Both the position numbers and the translations under genes were made by a program. From the NCBI GenBank assembly GCA_002703065.1, contig PAEO01000010.1:65662-81367 (forward strand): DNA of 15,706 bases, given 5' to 3'. This document shows, in pieces, positions 1 to 6,931 of the stretch (positions are counted from its first letter, which is position 1; every line of letters begins with the position of its first letter). Under the pieces are notes generated by a model. The model was given only the letters and a program-made list of their open reading frames with translations, was not told the origin of the DNA and made no database searches. Origin of the DNA: Flavobacteriaceae bacterium (GTDB lineage: Bacteria > Bacteroidota > Bacteroidia > Flavobacteriales > Flavobacteriaceae).

Positions 1-276
1 TCCAGCATTAAATCCAATAGCTGTATTGTTATCACCTTTTTTGATACCATCAAGAGCACCTACTCCAAAAGCAGTGTTTCCAGTTGCTGATTCAAAACCA
101 GCTGTTGCTGTAGTAGCATGACCAATAAAAATAGAGTTCGTTAGGTCAGTACCTTGTGCCGTGATAGTCCATTCATCAGCTGTTTCACTCATAATAATAT
201 TACGATTGGTCTGAGAATTTAATGAAAATCCAATAAGGATTATACATGTTGAAATTAAAAATTTTAAATTTTTCAT
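1..276 (-). CDS. Secreted YadA-head-like repeat protein, C-terminal part outside window
   Basis: An open frame of 92 codons runs from an ATG at 276 to the window edge without a stop, so only the N-terminus is seen. Residues 1 to about 21 (MKNLKFLISTCIILIGFSLN) look like a signal peptide: a lysine, then a hydrophobic stretch. The rest holds glycine-rich repeats such as NTAFGVGAL and NTAIGFNAG. This spacing is typical of the left-handed beta-roll head of YadA-type adhesins and of Bacteroidota surface proteins that often end in an endosialidase-chaperone-like domain. A role at the cell surface or in attachment is inferred from the family only. The C-terminal anchoring domain, which would settle the subtype, is not visible. 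The gene is separated from the next upstream gene by 232 nt holding a large inverted repeat, so it probably has its own promoter. Confidence 0.75.
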   Translation of the reverse strand, partial: MKNLKFLISTCIILIGFSLNSQTNRNIIMSETADEWTITAQGTDLTNSIFIGHATTATAGFESATGNTAFGVGALDGIKKGDNNTAIGFNAG

Positions 277-355
277 ATTAATTAATATTTCAGTTTGTAA
301 AGTTTTTCTTTAATGCGCAATGTAATGTATTTATTGTAAAAAAAAAAGATTCCAC

Positions 356-442
356 TCAAAAAATAGTCTGTAAAAATTATTAATATTAATATTTCAAAAT
401 AGATTTTTTGAAGATTTATAATTTTTACAGACTATTTTTTGA
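356..442. repeat. 87-bp element with perfect 25-bp inverted arms
   Basis: Bases 356-380 are the exact reverse complement of bases 418-442, with a 37-nt AT-rich centre. A smaller dyad (TTCAAAA at 393-399, TTTTGAA at 406-412) lies inside the loop. The element sits between the stop of the DUF1338-like gene and the start of the YadA-like gene, both on the minus strand. It could act as a terminator hairpin, but perfect 25-bp arms without a GC-rich stem are more like the terminal repeats of a miniature transposable element. No clear target-site duplication flanks it. Confidence 0.7.
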
Positions 443-508
443 TGTATTCACAAAACGTGTCAAAAAATCAGTATTTTAAGTGTTTGGGTTTCATGAACTT
501 ATTTTTAA

Positions 509-1417
509 CTATTTTTCTGTTTGAGTGGTAAATGTGCTTTCAAAAATTTTGTCAGCATTTGAAGCTTCAAACCCATCTCTTCTATGAAAAGCTTCTATAT
601 TCTTTAAAGAAATTCCTGAGTATTTAGGTAATATTTTTCTTTCAGCAAACTCAACATAACTACCAGAAATTAATTTTGTTTCATTATTAGAAAATTTAGC
701 CATTATTTGATTTGCTACTGAGCTGCTTTGGCGCAAAAGTCCATCATTACTTGTTTTTATTATACCGCCAGAATCATTAAGTCTGATATTCATTTTATTA
801 ATCAAAAGTTTGTTAAAATTTTCAAGATTATTATAATTCTTTGGCAAATCATGAACACTAATAGTATAATGATTTAAGTAGTATCTGTTATAAATTACCC
901 AAGAGGCATACTCACTTTCATCTAATAGATCATTATAATCTTTTAAGTAGGGTAATTCCCAAAGCGGTTTACTCAGAAACTCAATAATTTTATTATAACT
1001 ATTCAAATTTAAATTTTTGACAGGATCATATTTTAGTTGACTCGTATACTTTTTAATTATATTTCTTGTTTTTGTTGAAAGATCATTTACCCGTAATTCA
1101 CTTATAAATATTCTGGGCATATTTTTTTTGGGATGCGAATACCAATATGCATTCAATTTTTTTTTATCAAAATTATAATAGTCTCTTTTTACATAACCGT
1201 GATGGATAAAGATTTTTTCTAATGATTGAATACCAAGATATTTAACTCCCAACGTTCTAAAAGCAATATGATCATTAATTATATCATCTTGTTTTTCAAT
1301 AACTTTATGTTCAATTAATCCACTAGTTATTTTTTTTACATCTGGAACTCTTTCAGAGTAGGTTTTAAACAGAGATTCTAAAACTTTATGAATTATTCTT
1401 TTTTCTTTAAAGATCAT
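509..1417 (-). CDS. DUF1338 / 2-oxoadipate dioxygenase-decarboxylase (HglS)-like metalloenzyme
   Basis: This 302-residue protein carries the hallmarks of the DUF1338 family, whose characterised member HglS is an Fe(II) enzyme that converts 2-oxoadipate to 2-hydroxyglutarate in lysine breakdown. NDHIAFRTLG at 48-57 supplies His50 and, four residues on, Arg54, matching the H-x3-R spacing of the metal-ligand histidine and substrate-binding arginine in HglS. LNHYTISVHDLP at 181-192 supplies a second histidine (His183 or His189). SYVEFAER at 253-260 gives the expected acidic ligand Glu256. The C-terminal RRDGFEASNADKIFEST is also typical. The protein is shorter than HglS itself, as is usual for the Bacteroidota form. 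The substrate in this organism is not proven. Family confidence is high, reaction confidence moderate. It is followed by the inverted repeat at 356-442. A 169-nt gap separates it from the next upstream gene, so its place in that transcript is uncertain. Confidence 0.8.
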   Translation of the reverse strand: MIFKEKRIIHKVLESLFKTYSERVPDVKKITSGLIEHKVIEKQDDIINDHIAFRTLGVKYLGIQSLEKIFIHHGYVKRDYYNFDKKKLNAYWYSHPKKNMPRIFISELRVNDLSTKTRNIIKKYTSQLKYDPVKNLNLNSYNKIIEFLSKPLWELPYLKDYNDLLDESEYASWVIYNRYYLNHYTISVHDLPKNYNNLENFNKLLINKMNIRLNDSGGIIKTSNDGLLRQSSSVANQIMAKFSNNETKLISGSYVEFAERKILPKYSGISLKNIEAFHRRDGFEASNADKIFESTFTTQTEK

Positions 1418-1586
1418 CAGAGTTTAATTTGTGATTAATAAAAATAATGTAAAATCATATACAAATTTTATTGCTAAAATTTTCTTTATAAAAATTGATA
1501 ACAAAATCATAAAAGTTATTGATTTCTGAAGATTTTCTTAGTTTGCGAAGAAGTTTAGCTTGATAGAAAGAAAAATTTGAACTTAT

Positions 1587-2675
1587 TTAATAAGATCTTT
1601 CAAATAAATCATAAACATCATCAATATCTGAGTAGGTAATATCTAATACTTTACAGCCTTTAATCCATTTTATAAATGATAAGACGGATAAGTCATTTCT
1701 GGGAATATATGAATCATTGATAAATTCATTTAGAACCTCATGAATTGAATTCTTATTTAATGTGAATTTTGAATTTTTTAAATATTTAACTTTTATGATA
1801 GTATTACATTGAATAAAATTATTTTCAATTTTTTGTTTTTTTGGGTATAAATACCTGGTTACCCCTTTAAACGTATTAATATCAAAAACTTTATAATTTG
1901 ATATTTTTTTTGAAACTAAATCGAATCCAGTTTCTTTAATTGATAAAGCATTTGGAAAAAACGCAAAATTTCCATTTAAATCAAGAGGAGCAATATCGTC
2001 AGAAAATAAGCTATAACCTCTATCAATTAATAGTTTACATATGGTGGTTTTACCACTACCTGAGGAGCCTACAATAACAAATGATTTATTCAATTTATTA
2101 ATTACAGAAGCGTGTAAAAAACCTGACCAGTTAGTTTCAAAAGTGTTATGGAAATTTGAAATTAAAATTGATATTAATTTCCCTTTTAAAAAATTTAGTT
2201 TATTAATATCCCAATTTCCAATCAAAATATTTTCAATAAATAAATAACAGGTTTCATTTTTTGAAAATATTATAATTGATTTTGATTCTGAAATAGTGTT
2301 ATTAGATAAGTGATGTAATTGACCAATTAAATCGTTCAAATTAATACTTGAATTGTATAGAATCTTATAATCAATTTTCCCTAACTTAAATTGAAATTTT
2401 TTATCTAAATAAGGAATTAATGGGATTGAAATTTTTTCTTTTGTAGAACTATCTTCAATTAACAAATGTTCTAAATCATTAACGATTTGATCGTAATCTA
2501 AATCTGTGTATAAATCAGTAATAATTTTTTTTAATTTTGATTTACTTTTTGATAAATATATATTCAAAAGATCTAGAATACTTTCAGAAATAAGTAAAAA
2601 CTTTTTATTTTTTTTTACATAGGCAAGGTAATTATCACCCTCCAATTTAGAATATATCAAGTATTCATTTTCCAA
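1587..2675 (-). CDS. PqqD/RRE-like domain joined to HPr-kinase-like P-loop domain
   Basis: Residues 1 to about 75 resemble a PqqD-like (RiPP recognition element) fold: short beta strands (YLIYSKLEGDNYLAYV, KKFLLIS), then helices with ILDLLNIYL and a closing YDQIVNDLEHLL. This assignment is by pattern only. The C-terminal half is clearly an HPr kinase / PEPCK-like nucleotide-binding domain: GFLHAS at 185-190, Walker A GSSGSGKT at 203-210, a Walker B-like FSDD at 224-227, and FPNALSIKETGF at 240-251. Such proteins phosphorylate serine on a protein or peptide. Relatives occur in lasso-peptide and exopolysaccharide loci. The ATG lies 11 nt inside the end of the upstream nucleotidyltransferase gene, so the two are probably translated together. 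No substrate peptide was found nearby. In-frame coding-like sequence continues after its stop (see findings). Confidence 0.72.
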   Translation of the reverse strand: MENEYLIYSKLEGDNYLAYVKKNKKFLLISESILDLLNIYLSKSKSKLKKIITDLYTDLDYDQIVNDLEHLLIEDSSTKEKISIPLIPYLDKKFQFKLGKIDYKILYNSSINLNDLIGQLHHLSNNTISESKSIIIFSKNETCYLFIENILIGNWDINKLNFLKGKLISILISNFHNTFETNWSGFLHASVINKLNKSFVIVGSSGSGKTTICKLLIDRGYSLFSDDIAPLDLNGNFAFFPNALSIKETGFDLVSKKISNYKVFDINTFKGVTRYLYPKKQKIENNFIQCNTIIKVKYLKNSKFTLNKNSIHEVLNEFINDSYIPRNDLSVLSFIKWIKGCKVLDITYSDIDDVYDLFERSY

Positions 2676-3654
2676 AATACGACTTTATTGTTTTATGAAC
2701 TTTTTTTCTGTATTTCAGATTAATAACATATTCATTAGATTTTTTGGGAATAAATTTTAATTTCAAAATTTTTAAAAAAAGAAAAGGAATTATTCTTCCA
2801 AATTTAGTATTAATAACTAACAAATAACTTAAGTAGAAATAATTTAAATTTTCTTTTGCGCTAACAATCTTCAAGTAGTAAAGTTTATTATAAAATACTT
2901 TGGAATAAAAATGTTTATCAAAATCAAAATGATTGCCATCATTCAAATTAAAGAAATCAAAAATTGATCTTAAAAATATTTTACCTAATAAAGCTCCTTT
3001 ATCGTTTAGCTCAGAATTTAATATCAAGTGGTTTAAATTATTTTTTAAAGATAGATGACTTTTAAATTTATTTTTCAACAAATTTTCATTATCGAAAAAG
3101 TTTTTTTTTCTGTCAGTAAGCTTAAAATGTAATTCTATACCAATATTTTTATTTTTATTTACCAATCTTGGAATATGTTTTTTGGAACCCAAAATCTTAT
3201 AATCAAAATTGTTATTACAATAATTTAATTTTAAAAATATTTTTTTTGCTGTTTGAATTTGATTTTTTTCTATTAAAATATCAATATCATGCATCATTCT
3301 GATACCAATATTTTTACTGTAAATAGTTCTTAATAAATATGAACCTTTTAAAAAAACAAAATCAATGTTATTTATATTTAATTCATTTTCAATAAAAGTT
3401 AATTCGTCAACCAAAACCTTATTCCTACTTTCATTAAGCGAATAAATATTTTGTAGATACTGATTTAATTCATTTGGTATTTTATCTAATAAATCTCTTT
3501 GCTTTAGTTTAAAAAAAACAGCTGGAACAATAATTTGTGCAGACGAAAGTTTAACTAAAGTATTCCAAAATTCTTCATTATCGATGTTAGGGAAAAAAGT
3601 AATTTTTTTATCAAATAATAATTGGATCAAAAAAAGCTTTACTTGAGATTTCAT
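2665..3654 (-). CDS. Nucleotidyltransferase-fold protein (NTP_transf_5 type)
   Basis: This 329-residue protein matches the uncharacterised nucleotidyltransferase family (PF14907 type). The core is VFLKGSYLLRTIY at 100-112, giving the LKG substrate-side motif, then RMMHDIDILI at 119-128 with the two metal-binding aspartates Asp123 and Asp125. The third carboxylate is probably Glu174 in IGIELHFKL. A C-terminal helical region with NHLILNSEL and LRSIFDFFNL fits the family. The acceptor that is nucleotidylated is unknown. It shares an 11-bp overlap with the RRE/HPrK-like gene, which implies a common process. Members of this family recur beside PqqD-like and HPrK-like genes in lasso-peptide and polysaccharide clusters (established association, not proof). 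The C-terminus is strongly lysine-rich (FIPKKSNEYVINLKYRKKVH). No signal peptide is seen, so it should be cytosolic. Confidence 0.75.
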   Translation of the reverse strand: MKSQVKLFLIQLLFDKKITFFPNIDNEEFWNTLVKLSSAQIIVPAVFFKLKQRDLLDKIPNELNQYLQNIYSLNESRNKVLVDELTFIENELNINNIDFVFLKGSYLLRTIYSKNIGIRMMHDIDILIEKNQIQTAKKIFLKLNYCNNNFDYKILGSKKHIPRLVNKNKNIGIELHFKLTDRKKNFFDNENLLKNKFKSHLSLKNNLNHLILNSELNDKGALLGKIFLRSIFDFFNLNDGNHFDFDKHFYSKVFYNKLYYLKIVSAKENLNYFYLSYLLVINTKFGRIIPFLFLKILKLKFIPKKSNEYVINLKYRKKVHKTIKSYFGK

Positions 3655-3737
3655 TAAAAATTTATATATAAGTTAAATAAAAAGAATTCAATAGATAAAT
3701 ATTTATAATTTTATAGACAAAAATGATTTTTTGAAGA

Positions 3738-3755
3738 GTGATTTATTTAAATCAC
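3738..3755. repeat. 7-bp hairpin between kynureninase and nucleotidyltransferase genes
   Basis: GTGATTT at 3738-3744 pairs with AAATCAC at 3749-3755 around a 4-nt loop, about 35 nt downstream of the kynureninase stop on the minus strand. A second small dyad (CAAAAA/TTTTTG, about 3719-3734) follows. There is no clean T-tract right after the first stem, so its use as a terminator is uncertain. Confidence 0.35.
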
Positions 3756-3788
3756 AAATTTCAATTAACAATGAAAAATATAAGACAA

Positions 3789-5057
3789 TTAAGTAACAAC
3801 ATCTTTTGATTTGTTATGTAAATTAAATTCATTAAAATCTACTATTTTTATCAGCCTATCTACCAAAAGAAATAATTCTTCAAAAGAGGAATAAAGTGGT
3901 GTTATTGCAATTCTTAAAAACCTGTCTGGTCTGTAGTCTAAGATGAATTTCTTTCCTGTTTTTGGCTTAATTAGGGACTTACAAATTCTCCAAGATTCAT
4001 TATGACTAATTGAAATATGAGATCCAATTTCTTTGAGATTTGGAGACTCATAAACAAAACCTCTATCAACTAATAAATTATCAAACATTTCAGAAAAATA
4101 TTTAATCATGAGTATTCTTTTTATATCTATTTTTTTAATTGAAGCTTTATTAGTTATTGAAAGTGAAGTTGGAAGAGTAGATAAAGACAAAATGTGAGGG
4201 GTTCCTGATCTAAATTTTTCTATGGAATCAGATTGTTCGTATTTTAAGTCAAAATTAAATGGCTTAGAGTGCCCAAACCACCCTCTTATGGTTAAATTAA
4301 TTGATTTAATTTTTTCTTTGGAAACAAATATAAATGCAGGAGATCCTGGACCACCGTTCAGGAATTTATAAGTACATCCAACTGCATAACTAAATTTATC
4401 TTTTTTGAGATTAAGATTTAAAGCTCCGGCAGCATGACTTAAATCCCAAACTAATTCACAATTATTTTTCTCACACAATTCATTCAAAGCTCTGTACGGA
4501 TAACAATATGAAGATTTGTATGAAACAAGTGATAGGCTTATTATAGAATTGGGATTATTCTGTATAGTATTTTTTAACAGTTCAATTTCACATTCTATGT
4601 CATTTTTATATTTTAAAAACTCAAATCTTAGATTATTTCGTGAGCAGATCTCCTCAATTATGTAAATATCTGAGGGAAAATTTAAGGAATCTGTTATAAT
4701 AGTATTAAATTTTTTTGATACTGCTAAGGAATCAATTACTTTGTAAAGATTGTTAGAGGTTGATTCCCCAACGAATACTTCGGATGGATCACATTGAAAC
4801 ATTTTTGATAAATGAATTGCAGTGTCATTAATCAATTTAAACCAATGTTTATTCCAACTTTGAATTAACTCCCTACCCCATTGATTACTAATCACTTCAT
4901 TAGTTTGGTCAATAGTTGATTTTGGCAGTCTGCCTAGTGAGTTACCATCAAAATATATAAGATCACTTTCTGAACAAAAATAATTTCTAAAATTATTGAG
5001 AGAATCATTTTTATCTAGCTCTAAAGACTTTTTTTTGAAAAAATTTAAATTTTCCAT
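3789..5057 (-). CDS. kynU: Kynureninase
   Basis: This is a PLP-dependent class V aminotransferase-fold enzyme that cleaves kynurenine (or 3-hydroxykynurenine) to anthranilate (or 3-hydroxyanthranilate) and alanine in tryptophan breakdown. The 422-residue length fits the family. Seen directly: FDGNSLGRLP at 36-45; GESTSNNLYK at 97-106, which holds the cofactor phosphate; DLSHAAG at 205-211 with Asp205 and His208; and CTYKFLNGGPG at 228-238 with the Schiff-base lysine Lys231. The Asp-to-Lys spacing of 26 equals that of the human enzyme (Asp250, Lys276). Also present are RGWFGH at 258-263, FRSGTPHILS at 282-291 and the C-terminal YRPDRFLRIAITPLY. The start is 13 nt inside the end of the SGNH-hydrolase gene, so translational coupling is likely. 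The dioxygenase and monooxygenase that would supply kynurenine are not in the window, so the enzyme may act on imported or scavenged kynurenine. Confidence 0.95.
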   Translation of the reverse strand: MENLNFFKKKSLELDKNDSLNNFRNYFCSESDLIYFDGNSLGRLPKSTIDQTNEVISNQWGRELIQSWNKHWFKLINDTAIHLSKMFQCDPSEVFVGESTSNNLYKVIDSLAVSKKFNTIITDSLNFPSDIYIIEEICSRNNLRFEFLKYKNDIECEIELLKNTIQNNPNSIISLSLVSYKSSYCYPYRALNELCEKNNCELVWDLSHAAGALNLNLKKDKFSYAVGCTYKFLNGGPGSPAFIFVSKEKIKSINLTIRGWFGHSKPFNFDLKYEQSDSIEKFRSGTPHILSLSTLPTSLSITNKASIKKIDIKRILMIKYFSEMFDNLLVDRGFVYESPNLKEIGSHISISHNESWRICKSLIKPKTGKKFILDYRPDRFLRIAITPLYSSFEELFLLVDRLIKIVDFNEFNLHNKSKDVVT

Positions 5058-5701
5058 TCATGTAAAATTTTATCAATCCATTTTTTATACATAATTCCAC
5101 TTGGATGCAAACTGTCACCTGCTATTAAATCAGAATTCAATTTTGCCTCTCTACTAATATCAGTTATATCAAAGAATTTTATATTATTTTGAAAGCAAAC
5201 TTTTTTAATAAGTTGGTTAAAAAAATCAATAGAATCAGAAATAGCAATTTTATTTCTTTTATCAGCAAAAGGTGTCACCCCCCAATCGGGAATACTTAAA
5301 ACAAATACATTATTCTTATTTTTAGAATAATTAATTGATCTAATCAAAAGCTTTGTGAATTCTTTCTCAAAGCTATATGAGCTAAGACCTCTGTATTGAT
5401 TATTAACTCCAATTAGTAATGAAACATAATCGTATTTAGTATTAAAAACCGATATGTTAAGAGAATCGTTTAATTCGTCAGTTGTCCAACCTGATTTAGC
5501 AATAATTCTGGGCTTTTTAAAATTAACACCTTGTCTCCCTAATTCTTGAACTAGAATATTAGGATATCTATTTTCTTCATCAATGCCCTCACCTGTAGTA
5601 TAACTATCACCTAAGGCTAAGTAAGAAAAATTAGTATGATTATTATAATTGCATGACACAAATAAAAAAAATAGTAGGATTGGTATAAATTTTGACTTCA
5701 A
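5045..5701 (-). CDS. SGNH/GDSL-hydrolase lipoprotein
   Basis: This 218-residue protein starts with a lipoprotein signal peptide: hydrophobic LLFFLFVS leading to Cys17. It is therefore expected to be lipidated and placed in the periplasm or on the cell surface. The SGNH catalytic blocks are all present: GDSYTTGEG with the nucleophile Ser33, Gly71 in KSGWTTDEL, Asn100 in LIGVNNQY, and Asp196-x-x-His199 in GDSLHPSG. The fold belongs to the lysophospholipase/esterase (TesA-like) branch. The substrate is not predictable. It is the first gene of a likely two-gene operon with kynureninase (13-nt overlap). Whether it releases an ester or formyl group that feeds the kynurenine pathway is speculation. 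Its start lies only 24 nt from the start of the divergent metallophosphoesterase gene, so the two must share or overlap promoters. Confidence 0.9.
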   Translation of the reverse strand: MKSKFIPILLFFLFVSCNYNNHTNFSYLALGDSYTTGEGIDEENRYPNILVQELGRQGVNFKKPRIIAKSGWTTDELNDSLNISVFNTKYDYVSLLIGVNNQYRGLSSYSFEKEFTKLLIRSINYSKNKNNVFVLSIPDWGVTPFADKRNKIAISDSIDFFNQLIKKVCFQNNIKFFDITDISREAKLNSDLIAGDSLHPSGIMYKKWIDKILHEWKI

Positions 5702-5725
5702 AACAATAATTTCGCAACTAATTTA

Positions 5726-6925
5726 ATGATTAGATTATTTATTTTTTTAGCTTTTTTACTAATTGTAGACATCTATTCATTTCAGGCAATTAAAACTGTA
5801 TCAAAAAAGAAAGTCAGATTAACCTATATTTTAATTAATGGAATTCTTTACTTTTTGTTATTCTTTCAAATATTTTTTATTGAAAATGTTAGAGAATCTG
5901 CATTACTAACATATAATTTCACATTATTGTTTATACTTTTTGTAAGTAAAACAATTTTAATAATCTTTCTCTTTCCTGAAGATATTTTAAGAGTTATAAA
6001 ATTTTTGTTCAGTAAAATTCAAAACAAAAAAATCAATAACTCTAGGAGAAAATTTATAAGCAATTTAAGTCTTGCAGTTGCTGCTATACCAATTCCCATA
6101 ATGATTCATGGAATAACAAGAGGGAGATATAACTTTAAGGTAGTTAATCACGAAATAGGTTTCAAAGATTTACCTAAATCATTTGATGGGTACACAATAA
6201 CGCATTTATCAGACTTTCATTGTGGAAGCTTCGAAAGCAGAAGTAAGTTAAAATATGCAATTAATCTTGTGAATGAGCAAAACTCTAATCTTATTGCTTT
6301 CACAGGTGATTTTGTTAATAATACATTTACTGAAATTTTACCATGGATTGATGAATTCAAAAAAATTAATTCAAAAGATGGAAAGTTTTCTATTCTTGGT
6401 AATCATGATTATGGAGATTATTATGATTGGGGAAATGAAGAAAATAAAAAATTAGGGTTTAAAAAACTTATTGAAATTCAAAATGAGTTAGGCTTTAAAG
6501 TTTTGAGAGATGAGAGTGTTCATATTAAAAAAAATAATGAAAAAATTAGCCTTGTAGGAGTTGAAAATTGGGGTGATGGTTTTAAGAAGAAAGGGGATAT
6601 TGATAAGGCTATTAATGATTTAGATGAATCTGATTTTAAAATTGTACTAAGTCACGATCCAAGTCATTGGGATAAAATCTTAGTTGATCACAAAGAAAAA
6701 TTTAATCTTACACTTTCTGGCCATACACACGGGATGCAGTTTGGAATAGAAATACCAGGGTTTATAAAGTGGAGTCCTGTAAAATATAGATATAAATATT
6801 GGGCTGGACTTTATAAAAGATCAAATCAATTCATAAATGTGAACAGAGGTTTTGGCGTTTTAGGCTTTCCTGGAAGAGTTGGAATTTGGCCTGAAATTAC
6901 AGTAATAAAGCTAAAGAAGGTCTAA
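5726..6925 (+). CDS. Membrane-anchored metallophosphoesterase (YkuE-like)
   Basis: This 399-residue protein has hydrophobic N-terminal segments (about 2-19, 33-52, 61-84), a basic linker, then a calcineurin-type phosphoesterase domain. All metal-binding motifs are intact: SDFHCG with Asp163 and His165, TGDFVNN with Asp195, LGNHDYGD with Asn226 and His227, LSHDPSH with His310, and SGHTHGMQFG with His333 and His335. Between the membrane part and the enzyme lies SRRKFISNLSLAVAA at 106-120, which looks like a twin-arginine (Tat) motif followed by a hydrophobic stretch. The catalytic domain is thus probably outside the cytoplasm. Relatives of YkuE act on phosphodiesters, and some related enzymes handle UDP-diacylglucosamine or undecaprenyl phosphates. 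The substrate here is unknown. It is convergent with the symporter gene, with only 6 nt between stops and no terminator. Confidence 0.9.
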   Translation: MIRLFIFLAFLLIVDIYSFQAIKTVSKKKVRLTYILINGILYFLLFFQIFFIENVRESALLTYNFTLLFILFVSKTILIIFLFPEDILRVIKFLFSKIQNKKINNSRRKFISNLSLAVAAIPIPIMIHGITRGRYNFKVVNHEIGFKDLPKSFDGYTITHLSDFHCGSFESRSKLKYAINLVNEQNSNLIAFTGDFVNNTFTEILPWIDEFKKINSKDGKFSILGNHDYGDYYDWGNEENKKLGFKKLIEIQNELGFKVLRDESVHIKKNNEKISLVGVENWGDGFKKKGDIDKAINDLDESDFKIVLSHDPSHWDKILVDHKEKFNLTLSGHTHGMQFGIEIPGFIKWSPVKYRYKYWAGLYKRSNQFINVNRGFGVLGFPGRVGIWPEITVIKLKKV

Positions 6926-6931
6926 AATTTA

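Noticed and set aside
2041..2247. 68-codon plus-strand frame
   Set aside because: It is antisense to the Walker A region of the HPr-kinase-like gene and shows no independent coding features.
1418..3788. Complete lasso-peptide cluster
   Set aside because: The kinase-like and nucleotidyltransferase-like genes suggest it, but there is no asparagine-synthase-like cyclase, no protease and no precursor peptide in the gaps checked.
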